Positions 7,547 through 16,836 of a stretch of 64,000 nucleotides of DNA are shown here, one piece after another. The notes beneath the pieces were generated by a model. The model searched no databases. It saw nothing but the letters and a program-made list of their open reading frames with translations, and had not been told where the DNA came from. The position numbers and the translations under genes are program-made. Numbering within the stretch: position 1 is the stretch's first letter; each line of letters opens with the position of its first letter. Source of the DNA: Melghirimyces algeriensis (lineage in GTDB: Bacteria > Bacillota > Bacilli > Thermoactinomycetales > DSM-45169); NCBI RefSeq assembly GCF_900182565.1, contig NZ_FXTI01000006.1, forward strand, positions 149,961-213,960. The letters are read 5' to 3'.

Positions 7547-8058
7547 TGCCTTCTTTAGCATCTGTTCTAGTTTCTTCGCTGTCATCTTGGCTGTACGCTT
7601 TCATGAGACGTGGACGCCCTGGCCGTCTATTCTCCATCTTCATGATCTCTAGAGCTAGCTCCAGGGGATCATCTCCTGGAGAGTAAACAATGGTGGAGCG
7701 TTGTCCAGTTAAGATGGAGGTAGCACTCTTTTTTTGGATGTGGTGGATGGAGTCTTCTTCTTTCCACCTCAGGGTGGATTTTTACCCGGTCTCCAGTTTC
7801 TCCACCTCCAGTTTTGAAAGTAGCCATAGGAAAAACCGAAAACAACGCCAGAGTCGCCCATTACTTCAAAAGTGTTTTCTCCCTTTCACCAGACAGAATA
7901 AGTCTGAATCCAAACCGACAAATTTTTTCCTGTTGTGTCCATTGATCAATACTGTTCGATTTTACCGTATCTCCCGGACGTAAAAGAGAGAGATTCATAC
8001 TTGGTCTGTGGTATCAATCAGGATATGAACTACATCATTAAAAAGAAATATCTCCACC
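7547..8058. other. Decayed island DNA without an intact gene
   Basis: No complete gene is visible. Several short minus-strand open frames look like shifted pieces of former coding sequence: one near 7547-7757 reads ILTGQRSTIVYSPGDDPLEL, then MENRRPGRPRLMK, and another near 7790-7880 reads GDSGVVFGFSYGYFQ. They switch frame and lack good starts. This fits erosion of an integrated element between the cargo operon and the integrase scrap. Confidence 0.5.
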
Positions 8059-8301
8059 ACTTTCTTTCCATATCTGCGTCATACACATGCCACCTTACTT
8101 CTCCAAATGGGCGAACATCCGAAAGTTGTATCTGAACGTTTGGGTCATTCCAATGTGGGGATCACTTTAGACACCTACAGTCACGTATTACCTGACATGC
8201 AAAAAAGTCTAGCTCAAAACTTTGATCTTTTCATAAAAGCAATATCTCAGAAAAAAGAATGTGGTCAAATTGTCTGTTCACGGGAAACCAAAAAGCCGTA
8301 A
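8059..8301 (+). pseudogene. C-terminal remnant of a tyrosine recombinase (phage/ICE integrase)
   Basis: The frame reads LRHTHATLLLQMGEHP, then VSERLGHSNVGITLDTYSHV. These are the Arg-His (RHTHA) box and the LGHSxxxxTxxxYxH box with the catalytic Tyr of phage integrases. About 80 residues remain; the N-terminal DNA-binding and first catalytic parts are missing, so it cannot be functional. Its stop codon lies inside the terminator of the neighbouring PBP gene, suggesting integration or deletion at that point. GTGGTCAAATTGT within its end resembles GTGGTCAAAATGT at 6102. Confidence 0.85.
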
Positions 8302-8326
8302 CCCCTTATTATAAAAGGGTTACGGC
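8290..8326 (-). terminator. Terminator of the first class A PBP gene
   Basis: GCCGTAACCC / GGGTTACGGC perfect 10-bp stem, followed on the minus strand by TTTTT. It overlaps the last codons of the integrase remnant on the other strand. Confidence 0.8.
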
Positions 8327-8353
8327 AATTGACGCCCTGTATTATGATCACAG

Positions 8354-10945
8354 TTAATCAATGATCCATCGATATAAAAAGTTAAACCCTGAGCCATTTT
8401 TCCATAACCAGCTGCTTCTTTCACCTATAGAATCGTTTCCAACAGCATCACCAGACGGATCTGTTCCCTGACTCTCGCCTTGGTCGCCCTGTTGATCGTT
8501 TTGTTGATCGCCCTGTTGGTCTCCCTGCTGCTCTCCCTGTTGATCCCCTTGTTGCTCTCCTTCTTGATCACCGGGTGGCTCTCCCTGTTGATCACCGTTT
8601 GGAGCTTCATCCTCACCAGGAGAGTCCCCTTCCTCCGGATTTTCCGGCGGTGGATTTTCAGAGGGATGAATTTCCAGTGTGACCGTGTTGGAAGGTTCTG
8701 CTTCCTGATTTTCCACCTGATCTACTGCAATCACCCGATAATGATAGACCGATGTCCTTCGCCCAAAAATCTCATCCAATGGAGCACTTTCCGGACGGGG
8801 AAGAACAATATTGGGATCGGTAAACCCTCCAGCCTGGGTCTCGCCAATGGGTTTCCAATTCTGTCCATCTTCCGAACGTTCCACCCGATATTTCAGTCGA
8901 TCTGCATAATCATTCCATTTCAATTGAACCACTTCTTTTTCCTTATCAAACGATGCAGACAGATCGACAGGTCTCAGTTTAAATGGCGGTTTCGGCTCTG
9001 GCACACCTGGATTCGTAAACCGGCTGACTGGAGTCCCTTTCAACGCTTCTGACATGACTGAACGGAAAATCCTTGCGGGATATTTGCCTCCGGAAAGCTC
9101 TACCTTGCCATCATTCTGATTGAATACCATTGCCGACATCACATATTCCTGGGTGTAACCGACAAACCACGCTTCCTTGCTTCCCTGGGTGGTTCCTGTC
9201 TTTCCGGCCACATCCCGTCCATCAGGCAACTGGGCGTTCTTTCCGGTACCTTGGCGAACATTGTAATGCAACATCCGGGTCAAATAATAAGCCGTTTTTG
9301 GCGTTAACACCTGTTGATCTTTTTGGATGGTTTCCTCTGTCACCCATTCCCGGTCTTCATTGGCTGTGCTGATCTTTCTGATTCCATGAACATCTGTCAG
9401 CTTTCCGTTATTGGCAAAGGCAGAATAAGCCTGAGCCATCTGCACAGTGTTTACCCCTTTTGTCAAACCACCCAGAGCCAACGCGGCATGGGAGTGACGA
9501 TCTTTTTCCACCAGTTCCAACCCCATCCGTTGCGCATAGTCCGAAGCTGTACCCAAACCCACTTCATTTTTCAGAAGCCAGGCCGTTGCCACGTTTAAAG
9601 ATTTTGCCAACACATCTTTCAACGGAAGCCTGTCATAGTAACGCCTTTGAAAATTCTTCGGTCTCCAGTCCTGAATATGGAAACCCGGAGGATCCGGTAC
9701 AGGAGAATATTCATTATATCCTTTTTCCTGAACCGCAGGAGCATAGACAGTAATGGGTTTGATCGCTGAACCGGGTTGTCTTTTTTCTTCCTTGGAGCGA
9801 AGCATATACCCTTGCCCTTTATACTCACGCCCTCCAGCAATCGCTACAAGCCCTCCGGTTCGGGGATTAACGATGGTTGCCCCGCCATCCAATTGCTTTT
9901 GATTCTGAAAAAGGTCATCGTTGTCGAACGCTTTTTCAATCGCCCGCTGAGCGTGGGGAACGAGATGTGTATAAATTTTGTACCCACCTGTGGCCAGTTC
10001 CGTCTCAGAGAGTTGAAAGCGTTCCTCGGCTTCTTCCATAATATAGTGTTTATACGCTGTATATCGTTCTTTTTTCAAGTGTTTCTTCAGGTATTTACGA
10101 TTCACACCCAAATCCATGGCCTGATATTTTTCTTTTTCTTCCGTTGAAAGGACGCCCTGTCTCTCCATTAGGCGGAGAACCAGGTTGCGCCGTTCTTTTG
10201 CTTTTTCTTCATTGCGATAGGGATTATATAAGGAAGGGGCTTTGGGAAGAGCCGCCAACAGGGCAGCCTCATGCGGTTCCAGCTTCTGTTTGGTTAAATC
10301 CTTGTCAAAATAGATCTTGGAAGCCATCGATATTCCCTGAACATCATTCCCGAAATAAATGAAATTTAGATAAGCTTCCAATATTTCCTCTTTGCTGTAT
10401 TTTCGCTCCAAATTCCAGGCTGTTCCAACCTCTTTCAATTTTCGCAGATAGGTTTTGCTCTTATTCTCCAAAATTACATTGCGGGCCAATTGCATCGTAA
10501 TTGTCCCGCCACCCTGTGCCTTCCGTCCTTCCATCACATTGGTTACAACTGCACGAAGAATACTGCGAAAATCCACGCCATTATGCTCATAAAAACGCCG
10601 GTCTTCTACAGAGATAAACGTTTCCTCAATCAGCTTGCGGGACTTTACATCCTCCATTTTGACATACTCTTTATTGATGGAACCCAGTTTGGTGACCGGC
10701 TTTCCATTGACATCATAGACGGTGGAGGCCACATCAATCTCATTCAGCCGATCCAACGGCAGGGATTTTGCCGACATCATAATGGCTGAACATCCCCCAA
10801 CCACCAATAACAGGGTTGTGATCAGTGTAAGTAAAATCCATTTACGGTTAAAAAACCGCCTCCATCCTTTTTGGGTACTATATCTACTTTTTCGGGAATA
10901 GACTCTCTTTCTTTCGTCCAGTCCCTTCCCGTTGTTCTCTTCCAT
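8354..10945 (-). CDS. Class A penicillin-binding protein, copy 1
   Basis: Bifunctional peptidoglycan polymerase and cross-linker (about 863 aa). A basic cytoplasmic head is followed by one membrane anchor (WILLTLITTLLLVVGG). The glycosyltransferase-51 domain has EDRRFYEHNG and GGGTITMQLARN. The transpeptidase domain has the complete set SAIK, SLN and KTG (GKTGTTQGSKEAWFVGYT). An Fn3-like domain follows (LKWNDYADRLKYRVERS), then a Gln/Asp/Gly-rich tail. ATG at 10945 with AAGGGG upstream is preferred over GTG at 10984. First in gene order of three paralogues, all on the minus strand, each with its own terminator. It is the most divergent of the three. Confidence 0.95.
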   Translation of the reverse strand: MEENNGKGLDERKRVYSRKSRYSTQKGWRRFFNRKWILLTLITTLLLVVGGCSAIMMSAKSLPLDRLNEIDVASTVYDVNGKPVTKLGSINKEYVKMEDVKSRKLIEETFISVEDRRFYEHNGVDFRSILRAVVTNVMEGRKAQGGGTITMQLARNVILENKSKTYLRKLKEVGTAWNLERKYSKEEILEAYLNFIYFGNDVQGISMASKIYFDKDLTKQKLEPHEAALLAALPKAPSLYNPYRNEEKAKERRNLVLRLMERQGVLSTEEKEKYQAMDLGVNRKYLKKHLKKERYTAYKHYIMEEAEERFQLSETELATGGYKIYTHLVPHAQRAIEKAFDNDDLFQNQKQLDGGATIVNPRTGGLVAIAGGREYKGQGYMLRSKEEKRQPGSAIKPITVYAPAVQEKGYNEYSPVPDPPGFHIQDWRPKNFQRRYYDRLPLKDVLAKSLNVATAWLLKNEVGLGTASDYAQRMGLELVEKDRHSHAALALGGLTKGVNTVQMAQAYSAFANNGKLTDVHGIRKISTANEDREWVTEETIQKDQQVLTPKTAYYLTRMLHYNVRQGTGKNAQLPDGRDVAGKTGTTQGSKEAWFVGYTQEYVMSAMVFNQNDGKVELSGGKYPARIFRSVMSEALKGTPVSRFTNPGVPEPKPPFKLRPVDLSASFDKEKEVVQLKWNDYADRLKYRVERSEDGQNWKPIGETQAGGFTDPNIVLPRPESAPLDEIFGRRTSVYHYRVIAVDQVENQEAEPSNTVTLEIHPSENPPPENPEEGDSPGEDEAPNGDQQGEPPGDQEGEQQGDQQGEQQGDQQGDQQNDQQGDQGESQGTDPSGDAVGNDSIGERSSWLWKNGSGFNFLYRWIID
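8458..8600 (-). repeat. Low-complexity in-frame repeats in the PBP copy 1 tail
   Basis: Degenerate repeats of about 12-15 bases encode GDQQGEQQGDQQGDQQNDQQ-like runs at the extracellular C-terminus. They are coding repeats and might vary in copy number between strains. Confidence 0.75.
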
Positions 10946-11061
10946 GTTTCTCAACCCCTTGTACGATCTGACCTTTTTAAACACTACTATCTATCTCTCT
11001 CATTTTATGTAAAATCAGGTCTCAATATCTATATTAATCAATTTCCAGTTCAAATCCAATG

Positions 11062-11096
11062 AAAAAAAGCCGATTCGTTTAGAACGAATCGGCTTT
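11062..11096 (-). terminator. Terminator of PBP copy 2
   Basis: AAAGCCGATTCG / CGAATCGGCTTT with a TTTTTTT tail on the minus strand; a 12-bp stem just after the gene's stop. Confidence 0.9.
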
Positions 11097-11108
11097 GAAG
11101 TGAAACGC

Positions 11109-13757
11109 CTATCTAAAGATTGGACCTTGACCATTGGGATTCTGCTCATTGGGATCTTGCTCATCCGGATTCTGATCGTCTGGGTTCTCATCATCCGGAT
11201 TCAGATCGGTCGGGTCCTGCTCATTGGGATCCTGTTCATTTGGGTTCTGGCCATTGGGGTCCTGGTCACCTGGAGTCTGGTCTTCCGGATTTTCATCTTC
11301 CGGATTCTGATCTTCGGGGTTCTGGTCCTCCTCCGGTTCTTCTGGCAGAACGAGTACCGTTACCACATTGGATGGATCAGACTCCTTCGACTCCGCGTCT
11401 TCTGCCTTGGTATCAATGGCAATCACACGATAATAGAATGTTTTGGACGGGTCTTCGGAAGTCTCACCGCTAACCTGAATATTATTGTCACTAAATGTTC
11501 CTTCTGATGTTTTACCAATTCCCGTCCAGCTCTGACCATCGGCAGAGCGTTCCACCCGATACTCCAATCGGTCGGAGTAGTCGGACCACTTCAGGTTTAC
11601 GGTTCCAGAGTTAAATTCCCCTTTGAGATCCTGAATCGGCTTTAATTCAAATGGTGGCTTCGGTGCGGGCACACCCGGATTCTTAAATCTTTGCGGAGGC
11701 TTTCCTTCCAAGAGTTTCGACATTACCTCTTTAAAGATGGGAGCGGCGTAACCTCCACCGGAAAGCTCCACTTTTGCCTCTTTCTCATTAAATACCGTAA
11801 CCGCTCCAATGTAATCCGCTGTATACCCTACAAACCAGGACTCTTTACTTTTCTGGGTCGTCCCGGTTTTACCGGCTACCTCATGGCCGGGGATCTGGGC
11901 ATTGGTCCCCGTTCCTCGCTCCACATTGTCTTTCAGCATCCGGGTCATATACCATGCCGTTTTCTTGTCATAAACCGGATTAGGTGTTTCCGGAATCGGT
12001 TTCGCCGGCTCCAGTGTTTCACCATCCTGACCCTTGATCTCTTTCACCGTATGAGCCGGATAGATGCCACCCGTTTTCACATTGGCAAAAGCAGAGTAGG
12101 CCTGGGCCATCTGAATGGTACTGGCTCCTTTGGTCATCCCCCCCAGCGCCAAGGCGGCCCAGCTTCCCCGGTCCTTTTTATGCAATTTGATGCCGGCTTT
12201 TTCCGCATATTTCTCCGCACCGGCGAGCTTCACCACATCCCGGAGGATTCGGAGTGTAGAGACGTTGAGTGATTTGTTTACAACTTCCTGAAGCGGGATT
12301 TCTCCATAAAATTTACCCGTTTCGTTTTTGGGCTCATAGCCCCCTTTAAACTTAATCGGTTCATCCTTGACCATCGTATATTCATTGTAGCCATGATCTT
12401 TCACGGCCGGACCGTAAACGGTGATGGGTTTAATACTGGAACCCGGCTGAATCGGCATCCTGGACCAGTTATAGAAACCCGTTTTATAGTTGCGTCCGCC
12501 TCCGACAGCCAAGATTTCCCCTTTTTTGTTCATCAGGGTCAATGCTGCATTCAAATCCTTTGCAGGTTGTCCGGTCTCTTGATTCAAAAAGAACTCCTTC
12601 TTTTCCAAAGCCGCTTCCGCCGCTTTCTGGGCGTTGGGGTCCAACGTGGTATAGACTTTATAGCCCCCATTGACCAAATCCGTTTTCTTGACACCGGGGT
12701 AACGTCTGCCGATCTCATCCAGCACAACATCCCGGAAGGCATCATAGGCATTCTTTTTCACGTATTTATCAATATATTCTGGATTGGTTCCCAGATCCTT
12801 CTTCTTGTACTTGTCCGCTTCCGCCTGAGTGATCAGCGGATCAATGGTATTTTGTTCGGCCATTTTGTTTAAAACCACGTTGCGCCGGTGTTCTGCCTTT
12901 TCCGGAGCAGCATAGGGGTTATACCCGTATGGAGCCTTGGGAAGGCCGGCCAACAGGGCAATTTCATGGGGCTCCAATTTCTCTTTGGTAATATCCTTGT
13001 CAAAGTAAATCTTGGCCGCCATTTTGATTCCCTTGACACCATTTCCGAAGTCAATGTAATTCAGATAGACTTCCAGAATAAAATCCTTGTCAAAACGTTT
13101 TTCAAAATCGCGAGCGACGATAATCTCTCTCAACTTCCGGGTATAGGTTTTCTCTCTCGTTCCCAACCCCACATTTCGGGCCACTTGCATGGTGATGGTG
13201 CTGGCACCTTCCGCCTTACCCAAAGCGATTATATTCTTGACCACGGCACGGGCCAGACCCTGATAGTCCACCCCATTATGTTTATAAAACCGTTCATCCT
13301 CCACCTTGACAAACGCTGTTGCCAAATCCTTGGATTTAATATCCTCCAGTTTGACGTATTCCCGGTTTGCTCCACCGAGATCCATCACTTTCTTTCCATT
13401 TCGGTCATACACCGTGGAGGAGGATTCCATTTTCTTCAAGACATCTTTTTTGCTGTACTGTGGTGTGTTCATGGCCAGGTACCAGTAATAGCCAACGGCC
13501 ACTAAAATCAGGGTCATGAAGATCCCTAGAATCCATTTCCAATTGAAAAAACGGAAAAAGTTCTTCTTATTATTGCGACCTCCCCGTTTCCCTCTCCGAC
13601 CTGATCCTCTGCTGGACCGACTGACCGGAGAACCATTGCCGGACCGATCATATGGAGCAACGCTTCCAGACCGGTTGGTTGTAGAGCGCCCGTTCGATCG
13701 ACGGCCGCCTCCTGATCGCGGTGGAAGTCCTCCCGAATTTCTGCTGTTATGGGCCAT
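11109..13757 (-). CDS. Class A penicillin-binding protein, copy 2
   Basis: About 882 aa. An Arg/Ser/Gly-rich cytoplasmic head precedes one anchor (WILGIFMTLILVAVGYYWYL). The GT51 domain has EDERFYKHNG and GASTITMQVARN. The transpeptidase has SSIK (PGSSIKPITVYG), SLN and KTG (GKTGTTQKSKESWFVGYT), all intact. An Fn3-like domain (LKWSDYSDRLEYRVERS) and an Asn/Pro/Asp/Gln tail follow. The second of two adjacent ATGs (13757) is chosen: AGGGGG is 7 bases upstream. It is clearly closer to copy 3 than to copy 1 (shared VVKNIIALGKAEGASTITMQV), indicating a later duplication. Confidence 0.95.
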   Translation of the reverse strand: MAHNSRNSGGLPPRSGGGRRSNGRSTTNRSGSVAPYDRSGNGSPVSRSSRGSGRRGKRGGRNNKKNFFRFFNWKWILGIFMTLILVAVGYYWYLAMNTPQYSKKDVLKKMESSSTVYDRNGKKVMDLGGANREYVKLEDIKSKDLATAFVKVEDERFYKHNGVDYQGLARAVVKNIIALGKAEGASTITMQVARNVGLGTREKTYTRKLREIIVARDFEKRFDKDFILEVYLNYIDFGNGVKGIKMAAKIYFDKDITKEKLEPHEIALLAGLPKAPYGYNPYAAPEKAEHRRNVVLNKMAEQNTIDPLITQAEADKYKKKDLGTNPEYIDKYVKKNAYDAFRDVVLDEIGRRYPGVKKTDLVNGGYKVYTTLDPNAQKAAEAALEKKEFFLNQETGQPAKDLNAALTLMNKKGEILAVGGGRNYKTGFYNWSRMPIQPGSSIKPITVYGPAVKDHGYNEYTMVKDEPIKFKGGYEPKNETGKFYGEIPLQEVVNKSLNVSTLRILRDVVKLAGAEKYAEKAGIKLHKKDRGSWAALALGGMTKGASTIQMAQAYSAFANVKTGGIYPAHTVKEIKGQDGETLEPAKPIPETPNPVYDKKTAWYMTRMLKDNVERGTGTNAQIPGHEVAGKTGTTQKSKESWFVGYTADYIGAVTVFNEKEAKVELSGGGYAAPIFKEVMSKLLEGKPPQRFKNPGVPAPKPPFELKPIQDLKGEFNSGTVNLKWSDYSDRLEYRVERSADGQSWTGIGKTSEGTFSDNNIQVSGETSEDPSKTFYYRVIAIDTKAEDAESKESDPSNVVTVLVLPEEPEEDQNPEDQNPEDENPEDQTPGDQDPNGQNPNEQDPNEQDPTDLNPDDENPDDQNPDEQDPNEQNPNGQGPIFR
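11112..11340 (-). repeat. Pentapeptide-coding repeats in the PBP copy 2 tail
   Basis: About 15-base units encode a run of (D/E)QNP(E/N)-like pentapeptides (NPEDQNPEDENPEDQ and so on), some 14 copies, at the extracellular C-terminus. Unlike the tail of copy 1 they are Pro/Asn-rich; copy 3 has no such array. Confidence 0.8.
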
Positions 13758-13895
13758 CATACAACCCCCTGAATAATCACATCATGATGGAATAAATTTA
13801 GGATGATTCTATTTTTTCTTCTTTCCTATTCTACACGGTTTTCTCATCATTTCGTATACTTCTTCCTTTTTACAACGAAAGAAATAGAAAGAAAC

Positions 13896-13927
13896 ATAAG
13901 GCCGATCCAAGGGCGAATCGGCCTTAT
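13896..13927 (-). terminator. Terminator of PBP copy 3
   Basis: ATAAGGCCGAT / ATCGGCCTTAT stem downstream of the stop, followed by a moderately U-rich tail on the minus strand (GTTTCTTTC). Confidence 0.7.
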
Positions 13928-13935
13928 TCTTTCCA

Positions 13936-16410
13936 TTACCACCAACCGAAAATATCATTCTCCTCGTCTTCTTTGTTCTTACCATGCCGACCATTGCCAC
14001 GTTTATCGTTGGGGTGATCCGGTTTTTCATCACCTTCATCTCCCGGTGGCTCTTCCCGTGAAGTGACTTGAACAGTTACGACATTGGACGGTTCGGACTC
14101 TTTCGGTTCCCCGCCTTGGGCCTCCGTATCCACAGCAATGACACGATAGGAATAGGAACGGGATTCTCCACCGCCGAACCATCCACCACCTTCCGGTTTT
14201 TTGATGTTGTCATCGGTAAAGGTGCCTTCGGAGGTTTTGCCGATCTCTTTCCAATCCTGACCATTCTCTGACCGTTGCACCTTGTACTCCAGCCGATCCG
14301 ACGCATCCGACCATTGCAGTTGAACGGATTGCGAAGCAGGATCATATCCGCCTCGTAAATCCTGGACAGGCTTCAGTCTAAACGGCGGTCTCGGCTCTTC
14401 CACACCTGGGTTCTGGAATTTTTGCGGCGCTTTTCCTTCCAAGGCGACGCTCAACACCGACTTAAAAATGGGTGCCGCATATCCCCCACCCGAAAGGTTT
14501 ACTGCATTCCCCTTCATATTAAATACCGTGACAGCCCCTACATATCGGGGCGTATACCCCACAAACCAGGCTTCTTTGCTGTTTTGGGTAGTTCCGGTTT
14601 TCCCGGCGACATCATAACCTGCAATCTGTGCATTGGTTCCGGTTCCCTGCTCCACATTGTTTTTGAGCATCCGTGTCATATACCATGCCGTCTTCTTGCT
14701 GAAAACTTTGTGCTTTTTGATCTTGGTTTTTGGCTTGACAACCTCTCCAGCGGAATTGGTAATTTTCCGGATGGTATGAGCATCCCTATTTTCGCCGGTG
14801 GAGACATTGGCAAAAGAAGCATATGCCTGCGCCATCTGCGTCGTAGTCGTCCCTTTGGTCATTCCACCAAGCCCCAACGCTGCCAGACTTTGTTTGTCTT
14901 TGTCAGTCAGTTTAATTCCGGCTTTCTCCGCATACTTGGCCGCCGGTCCCTTTTTAACCACTTCATGGAGAATCCGAATGGTGGAGGCATTCAGAGATTT
15001 ATTCACCACTTCTTGAAGCGTAATATCTCCGTAAAATCGACCACTGGAATTTTTGGGCGTGTATCCATTAATATCAATCGGTGCATCTTTTACCGGAGTA
15101 TATTCATTAAACCCATGCTCTTCCACTGCTGGACCAAAAACCGTAATCGGCTTCATCGTGGAACCGGGCTGAATCCCTTGCTGTGCCCAGTTGAGATAGG
15201 TCGGTCGGTAACCTCTTCCACCGCCGACAGCTACAATCTCCCCCGTTTTGGGGTCCAAAAACGTCATCGCGGCATTCAGTTGATCCGCCGGCATTTTGGC
15301 TCCAGTCTGTTTATTGACAAAAAATGCTTCATTGGCCAACGCATCTTCCGCCGCTTGTTGAATTTTCGGGTCCAAGGAGGTTTGAATCTTAAATCCATCA
15401 TTTGCAAATTGTTTCAGATCGGTAATGTTATAGCGTTCTTTCAGTTCATCCAAAACGATATTCTTATATGCGTAAAACTTGTCATTCTTCAAATGCTTTT
15501 GAACCGCTTCCTTCTTCACACCCAGCGGCATTTTTTTGTACTTTTCCGCTTCTTCCTCGGTGATAATCGGGTCATTTGGAAGGGCCGTATCTTCAGCCAT
15601 TTTGTTTAGGACCACATTGCGCCGTTGCAACGCCTTTTCTTTATGTCGAAAGGGATCATATCCGTACGGTGCTTTGGGCAGACCGGCCAACAGGGCAATT
15701 TCATGGGGCTCCAGCTTCTCTTTGGTAATATCTTTGTCAAAGTAGATCTTCGCTGCCATCTTGATGCCCTTCACGTTATTTCCCAAATCAATGTAGTTTA
15801 AATACACTTCCAAAATATCTTTTTTCGAATAATCCTTCTCCAGATTTAGCGCAACCGTAATCTCATCCAGCTTGCGGGAGTAGGTTTTTTCTCTTCGTCC
15901 CTTCATCACAGCATTTCGGGACACCTGCATGGTGATTGTACTGGCTCCTTCAGCCTTTCCCAAAGCGATGATGTTTTTTACAACCGCACGGGCCAGACCC
16001 TTATAGTCCACCCCATTATGTTCATAAAACCGTTCATCCTCCACGGCGAGAAAGGCTTGCATCAGCTCTGGGGATTTCACATCATCCAGGTCGACTACTT
16101 CCCGGTTATCTCCTCCGAGCGGCAGCGCTTTTTTCCCATTTCGGTCCAATATAACGGACGATTCATCCAAGGATTCTTTAATTTCTTCCATGTTATATTT
16201 CTTGGCATTAAGAATAATGAAACCAAAGACACCAACCACCAAAAGAACTGTCGTCATGAATACCAAGATAAACCATTTTTTGTTGAAAAACCGAAGAAAA
16301 TTGCGGCCGTTATTCCCTCTCTGTCCACCAGAACGGCCAGCCAGAGAGCGACCACCGGCCCGGCGACCAGTGCTTCGGGGTGACGTACCCGACGCTCGTC
16401 TAGGATTCAT
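13936..16410 (-). CDS. Class A penicillin-binding protein, copy 3
   Basis: About 824 aa with the same architecture: basic head, anchor (FILVFMTTVLLVVGVFGFIIL is the region), GT51 (EDERFYEHNG, GASTITMQVSRN), transpeptidase (STMK, SLN, KTG in GKTGTTQNSKEAWFVGYT) and Fn3-like domain (LQWSDASDRLEYKVQRS). A shorter acidic-basic tail ends in IFGWW. ATG at 16410 with GGGGGG 6 bases upstream is chosen over ATG at 16431. Separate terminators for all three copies suggest independent promoters and perhaps different expression times, such as vegetative growth versus sporulation (inference). Confidence 0.95.
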   Translation of the reverse strand: MNPRRASGTSPRSTGRRAGGRSLAGRSGGQRGNNGRNFLRFFNKKWFILVFMTTVLLVVGVFGFIILNAKKYNMEEIKESLDESSVILDRNGKKALPLGGDNREVVDLDDVKSPELMQAFLAVEDERFYEHNGVDYKGLARAVVKNIIALGKAEGASTITMQVSRNAVMKGRREKTYSRKLDEITVALNLEKDYSKKDILEVYLNYIDLGNNVKGIKMAAKIYFDKDITKEKLEPHEIALLAGLPKAPYGYDPFRHKEKALQRRNVVLNKMAEDTALPNDPIITEEEAEKYKKMPLGVKKEAVQKHLKNDKFYAYKNIVLDELKERYNITDLKQFANDGFKIQTSLDPKIQQAAEDALANEAFFVNKQTGAKMPADQLNAAMTFLDPKTGEIVAVGGGRGYRPTYLNWAQQGIQPGSTMKPITVFGPAVEEHGFNEYTPVKDAPIDINGYTPKNSSGRFYGDITLQEVVNKSLNASTIRILHEVVKKGPAAKYAEKAGIKLTDKDKQSLAALGLGGMTKGTTTTQMAQAYASFANVSTGENRDAHTIRKITNSAGEVVKPKTKIKKHKVFSKKTAWYMTRMLKNNVEQGTGTNAQIAGYDVAGKTGTTQNSKEAWFVGYTPRYVGAVTVFNMKGNAVNLSGGGYAAPIFKSVLSVALEGKAPQKFQNPGVEEPRPPFRLKPVQDLRGGYDPASQSVQLQWSDASDRLEYKVQRSENGQDWKEIGKTSEGTFTDDNIKKPEGGGWFGGGESRSYSYRVIAVDTEAQGGEPKESEPSNVVTVQVTSREEPPGDEGDEKPDHPNDKRGNGRHGKNKEDEENDIFGWW

Positions 16411-16569
16411 TTGTTTCCCCCCTACATCCATTCATCTGTGGTGGAGTTGTTTTTGCATCGAAATAGAATCAAAAAGCCTCCGTGTTACTTTATCCGTTCA
16501 GGGAACCCTTCCCCATCTGGATACACCCATGTTTCAACATGTGGTATATTTGAGGAACGAGGTGATCCC

Positions 16570-16743
16570 ATGAATAAAAAAGCAGCCATTTTTGCTTGCC
16601 GATTTACCGGTTGGGTTGGCATCTTACTGTCTCTGTTATTTTGGCAGATATATGGACCGGTGGGATTGGTGATCGGGTGGATCGGTTCCATGCTCTGGTT
16701 TGGACTGGCATGGTATTTTCAACGATCCATCGATGCTCAATAA
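16570..16743 (+). CDS. Small two-helix membrane protein, 57 aa
   Basis: MNKKAAIFACRFTGWVGI..., with hydrophobic spans VGILLSLLFWQIYGPVGLVIG and IGSMLWFGLAWYF and a polar end. ATG at 16570 follows GAGGTGA with short spacing. The longer upstream open frame has no ribosome binding site. Divergent from PBP copy 3. No family recognised. Confidence 0.65.
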   Translation: MNKKAAIFACRFTGWVGILLSLLFWQIYGPVGLVIGWIGSMLWFGLAWYFQRSIDAQ

Positions 16744-16836
16744 TACCAAAACAACAACTATTTCATTATAACGCAGGTGCGATGAATTTTGTTGCAAAAT
16801 GTCTCTTTTTGTCACTTACGGACGTGATCGTTCCTT

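Noticed and set aside
8458..11340. Repeat arrays that might suggest a CRISPR or satellite
   Set aside because: Units are short, degenerate and in frame inside PBP tails; there are no spacers. No CRISPR array was seen anywhere.
14422..15609. A 395-codon plus-strand open frame antisense to PBP copy 3, and similar long frames against copies 1 and 2
   Set aside because: They mirror highly conserved PBP coding sequence, encode Phe/Arg/His-rich implausible proteins and have no ribosome binding sites.
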